Notes under the pieces: generated by a model
What the model was told of the DNA's origin: nothing
The model's database searches: none
Seen by the model: only the letters and a program-made list of their open reading frames with translations
Shown here: positions 59,501 through 64,000 of the stretch, in pieces
How the letters are laid out: each line of letters opens with the position of its first letter
Numbering within the stretch: position 1 is the first letter of the stretch
Assembly (NCBI GenBank): GCA_963761445.1
Contig: CAVXHV010000004.1
Span: 3,410,001-3,474,000 of the forward strand
Direction: 5' to 3'
DNA length: 64,000 bases
From: CAVXHV01 sp963761445
Lineage (GTDB): Bacteria; Planctomycetota; Planctomycetia; Isosphaerales; Isosphaeraceae
Position numbers and translations under genes: made by a program

Positions 59501-62500
59501 CGGCAGCGACTACGTCACCGCCGGCGGCGGCAACGATGTCATCGACGGCTCGTTTCCGATGGGCAGCGATCAAGACGTCGCGAACGATCCGAGCTTGATC
59601 GGCAACGTGACGATCATCGCGGGTGACGGCAATGATACGATTTACACCGGTGCCGGCAACGACAGCCTCACCGCGGGCAAAGGCGACGACTTCGTGCTCC
59701 TCGGGGCAGGCAACGACAGCGTGATGCTGGGCGATGGGAACGACTCTGTGTCCGCCGGCGTGGGCGACGACACGATCACAGCAGGCGGCGGCAATGACAC
59801 GATCTTCGCGGGCACCGGCAACGACACAATCACGGCCGGCGCGTATAACGCGAACGCACGCGAGTTAATCATCGGCGGCCAGGGCAATTCCACAATCACG
59901 GCCACCGCGGGCAGCAACTTCATCGTCGGGGGATTCGGCAACGATTCGATCACCGACTACGGTAACGACACCATCGTTGCCGGCACCGGCACCGACACGA
60001 TCAACTCCGCCGACGGCAGCGACCTGATTCTCCTCGTCGATCAAAGCGATAGCATCACCTGCGGCGCAGGCGACGACACGATCGTCGCCGGCAACGGCGC
60101 CAGCACGATCTCCCTGGGCAACGGACCAGACAGCATCTTCGCCGGCGACGGCGATGACAGCGTCACTTGCGGCAACGGTAATGACACCATTCAACTCGGT
60201 CAGGGCAACGACACGGTTTCCGTCGGCGACGGGTTCGACAGCATCACTCTGCGAGATGGCGCTGACTCGCTCGTCTGCGGCGACGGCAATGACAGCATTA
60301 CGGCCGGTGACGGCTCTGATACCGTCTATGCCGGCGGCGGCGCGGATATCATCACAGTGGGCCTGGGCAACGACTCGATTCAGGTCCTCGGCGGCGACGA
60401 CTCGATCACGGCCGGCGGGGGAAATGACGGGATCTCCGCCGGTGACGGCAACGACACAATCCACGTGGGCAGCGGGACCGACACGATCTTCGCCGGCAAC
60501 GGCAACGATCTGGTGTACGCCGGCGACGGCAGCGACAGCATCACCTGCGGCTCAGGCACGGACGACATCTACGCCGGCAACGGTAACGACACGATCAACG
60601 GCGGCGACGGCCCGGACTTGATCATTGCCGGAGACGGCAACGATAGCATCTTCGGCGACGCCGGCAACGACACGATCTACGCCGGCGCCGGCAGTGACGA
60701 TATCGACGGCGGAGCCGGCGACGATCAGATTCACGGCGGCTCAGGCAGCGACACGATCCACTCGGGCTCCGGCGACGACACCGTCTGGGCAGGCTCCGGT
60801 CCGCACGACCAGGTATACGGCGACTCGGGTAACAACGTGATCTTCGGCTCGTCCGCGGGGGGCGCACTCCTTGAAGGCGGCATGGACAATGACACCATCT
60901 ATGCACAGGGCCGCGGCAACACCATCCAGGGTGGCTCGGGCTTCGATACGCTGACCGGCAGCACGGCCGGCGGCGACACGATCCTGGCGGGAAATGGTAA
61001 TGATGTGCTCATTTCGCAAGGCCCGCTGGCGAGCAGCCTGATTGGCGGCACCGGCAATGACACTCTCTACGGCGGGCCCGGGCCGGACACGCTCGTGGGG
61101 GGGTCGGGAACCGCGGTGCTGATCGCCGGCACGGGCTTTGGGCAGTTGGTGTCCGGCGGCAGTGCGAAGGTCACGATCTACGGCCCAACTGGTGTCGTGC
61201 CGCCGGCTAACAACTCCGCGCTGGGCGACACGCTGATGGGTGGCACAGGCAACGCCACGATCTGGGCGCTCAACGGGAACGACTCGATCGACGGCGGTGC
61301 CGGCAACGACTTGATTCATGGCGGTACTGGTAGCGACACGATCACTGGCGGGAGCGGCAACGACACGATTTTTGCCGGCTCGGGGCCGTTCGACCAGGTG
61401 TTCGGCGGCACTGGAAACACCTTTATTTACGGCTCAACGGCCGGCGGCGCGTCGCTCGAAGGTGGGAGCGGCAACGACACGATCATCGGCGCTGGCAGCG
61501 GCAACACGCTTTCGGCAGGCTCGGGCGACGACACGCTCGTGGGCGGCCCGATCGGCGGCGACACGCTCCTGGGCGGAACGGGCGACAGCGTCCTTTACGC
61601 GATGGGGACAATAGGCGACAGCCTCTTTGGAGGGAGCGGCGATTCCGTACTCTACGGCTCGGCCGGCAACGACACTCTCAATGGAGGCACGGGCAATGAC
61701 CGTCTGTACGCCTACGGTGGCAATACCTTGGTGGAGGGAGGGTCGGGCAACGACACCCTCACCGGCGGCAGCGGCCACGACACCTTGATCGGCGGAGCGG
61801 GCAACGACCTCTTGATCAGCGGGACCGGTGCCAACACGCTCTATGGCGACGCGCCGGGCTCTCCCGGTGGACTGACCGATGTCGATACGCTGATCGGCGG
61901 CTCGGGACATTCGACCCTCTACGGAGGCGTGGGCAACGATATCCTGCTCGGTCAAGGCGATACCATCTTACCGGGCGGCGCGGGCTCGCAGGTGAACAAC
62001 AACTCCGGCGTCAGTGCGATCTCAGGCGAATTCACCCCTCCGCCGGCGCCGACCATTCCCCAGACCGCGCCCGAGACACTCCCCTCGGGTGGCGATGAAG
62101 CGGGTCTGTGGGGCGAACTGGCGGGCCAATCCGCGACGGGGCAGGGACTGGGCGGCAACGGTCTGGAGCTTGAGCCCAGCATCGCAGCCACCGCTTCGGG
62201 TGAATATGTCGCCTGGCCCGACACGAGCTCGGGCACCTTCCAGATCGACGTGGCCGAGCACATCGCCGGAGCATGGATGCCGCTGGGCGGATCGACCAGT
62301 TCCCCAGGCATCAGCGACTCGAGCGGTTCGGCGCGAAGGCCGAGTATCGCGATCGACTCCGCGGGCGAGCCGATCGTGGCGTGGACCGACTTCTCTTCGG
62401 GGGGAAGTTCGATCAAAGTCGCCGAATATGATGCGAGCACGGGAACGTGGGTCGCACTCGGCGACTCGCTCGGTGCCGGTGGAATCAGCGGGCTGGGCGC

Positions 62501-64000
62501 ATCGGACAACGCAAACATCGTTGTCACCTCCAGCGGTCCGGTGGTCGCGTGGATTGACGACACGGGTGGGACCGCGCAGGTCAGGGCACTGTTGTTCAAC
62601 GGCTTGAGCTGGCGACCGCTGAGCGCAGGTGCGAACGATGCGGTTGGATCAGACGCAGATGCCCACGATTTGACGCTGGCGACAGATGGGACACATGTCG
62701 CCCTCGGCTGGGTTCACAGCGACGGCGCTGTGCGAGTGTTTGGCTTCAGCAACGGCGCCTGGGCAGCGGTCGGCGGCGACGGGCTCGGCGGCCTGGCGAG
62801 CTCCGGCGCTGGGCGCCGACGCTCGCGTATTTTGGCGGCTCGCTGTTCGCGGGCTGGGTCGCGAACGACGGCTTTTACAACCAGGTCTACGCGGCCAGGT
62901 TGAGCGGCTCAACGTGGACCCCGGCGGGGTCGGCCGCAAGCCAAAGCCAGGTTTCAAGCTCAACAGTTGATGCAAGTGATCCCGTGCTGGCGGCCTCCTC
63001 CGGCGGTCTGGTCCTCGGCTGGAGCGATGTGTGGAACACGGCCGCGACGCCCCGCAGCGTGATCTACACAAAGAGCTGGAACGGCACGTCGTTCGCTGAA
63101 AATATGCCGGGCGACGCGCGGGACGGTGGCATCAGCGCGACGAGCGTCTCGATCCAGACGCTGGCCCTTGCAGTTAACCCGGCCGGTCAGCCGTTCATCG
63201 CCTGGAACCAGGGTGCCGGCGGATCGCCGGCCGTTTACGTAGTGGGCAACACGTTCGAGGCCGATCGGGTCTTCTACGTCAGCAGTGGAACGGCCGGTGA
63301 GATTTACACGACGGCGCCGGGCAGCGACAGCAACAGCGGGCTAACGCCTTCGGCCCCGCTGGCATCGATCCAGGGTTTGATGAACGAGTATACGTTGCAG
63401 CCGGGCGATCTGATCCTGATCGATCCAGGTATCTACACAATTCCCGATGCCTTCGGAAGGTCGGCGACAGGCGTCACGCTCGTCGGAGCGCCCGACGGGG
63501 GAACGACGCTCGAAGTTGGCGACTCCAGCGTGTCTGCCAGTGACACCACATTGCAAGACGTCACCATTACCGGCGCGTTGCCCGTGGATGCCGGCAGCGG
63601 CTTCACGTTGCGAGACAGCAGCGCCGACGGAGTGGACATTCAGGGGGGATCGGGAGCCTTACTGTCCGATAATCAGATCGGCGGGCTGTCCATCACGGGC
63701 GGTGCTTCTGGCACTGACGTCGAGTCGAATACAATCGGGGGAGGCGGTCTCTTCATCGGTGGGGCGACCGCAATCCTCGTGCGCGGCAATACGATTGGCG
63801 GGATCACAATCGGCAGCGCATCGGATGGAACGATCTCTGGCAACGATGTCAGTGGCGCAGGCACGGCGCTGGCGGTCGACGCTCCTTTCGGCGGAACAAT
63901 CACGGGCAACACACTGTACGGCTCTGCAATCGGGTTGGCGTACAATGCGGCGGCGGCGGTGGGCGGCAACCAGATCTTCGACAACGTGACTGGCGTGATG
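56524..64000 (+). CDS. Giant RTX-type surface protein with propeller and beta-helix parts, three frameshifts, runs off the right edge
   Basis: ATG 56524 follows AAGGTGAG. The N-terminus has SLESLEAHTLLAK, the same LExxTLLA motif as the 31265 protein. A roughly 900-residue mixed region leads to RTX calcium-binding repeats at about 59370-61960 (GGGNDTLIGGTGNDSIIGGS type, some 90 nonapeptides). Next are sialidase/propeller-like repeats (PIVAWTDFSSGGSSIKVAEY type) to about 63250, then a right-handed beta-helix (DPGIYTIPDAFG, then TGVTLVGAPDGGTT) at the window end. The frame shifts by one base near 57175, 57305 and 62805. RTX proteins usually leave by type I secretion, but no ABC/MFP/OMP genes are seen here. 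At more than 2,490 residues it is probably a surface adhesin or matrix protein. Confidence 0.82.

Noticed and set aside
1..64000. tRNA or rRNA genes
   Set aside because: No tRNA-like cloverleaf ends or rRNA signature sequences were recognised by eye; a covariance-model scan was not possible.

Overview
The window looks like a GC-rich planctomycete chromosome segment, most likely from the Isosphaeraceae or a near relative. The evidence is: DUF1559 pseudopilin-like, DUF1501 and DUF1800 genes; several large Ser/Thr kinases fused to WD40 or TPR repeats; an ECF sigma factor of the type that partners such kinases; an UnbU/UnbV-like pair; Uma2 nuclease; and giant secreted proteins carrying an N-terminal LExxTLLA motif. 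No rRNA, tRNA, CRISPR array or intact insertion sequence was recognised. About 19 places break otherwise well-conserved reading frames by one-base shifts. This suggests indel errors in a draft or long-read assembly, or widespread decay, so several genes are given as whole spans with the break positions stated.

Layout. 18-4302 (+): an UnbV-like/UnbU-like pair followed by an AhpD-family protein whose CxxC motif reads CxxU, with an in-frame TGA at 3237-3239 and a bacterial SECIS-like hairpin just after it. 4519-5663 (-): a PadR regulator and its membrane partner, with a consensus leaderless promoter. 5935-6990 (+): a beta-propeller-like protein. 7355-14610 (-): six genes, comprising a QW-motif toroid protein, a small Cys-rich peptide with a double-glycine leader and an in-frame TGA, a membrane protein with one active-looking and one dead C39 peptidase domain, two LolA-like secreted proteins and a PMT-like glycosyltransferase. 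15092-20287 (+): two more PMT/ArnT-like glycosyltransferases, a DUF1559 protein and a secreted lectin-fold-like protein. 20341-23793 (-) and 27509-30772 (+): paralogous TPR kinases flanking an HpcH/HpaI aldolase and a Uma2 nuclease. 31265-39973 (+): a Gly-rich beta-helix surface protein, a secreted hypothetical protein, DUF1800 and DUF1501. 40094-43981 and 44836-53469 (-): three WD40 kinases, two of them in an operon behind an ECF sigma factor. 56524 to the right edge (+): a giant RTX/beta-propeller/beta-helix surface protein.

The non-coding stretches at 23.8-25.5 kb and 53.5-56.5 kb share several modules in inverted orientation. The second contains a 22-copy tandem array of a 35-bp unit built on the palindrome GTCAGGCTTCAGCCTGAC.

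The two most interesting items are the two in-frame TGA codons, each followed by a hairpin. The AhpD case is strong evidence that this organism makes selenoproteins. The Cys-rich peptide case is weaker, but it sits beside a C39 peptidase in what looks like an uncharacterised peptide maturation cluster.
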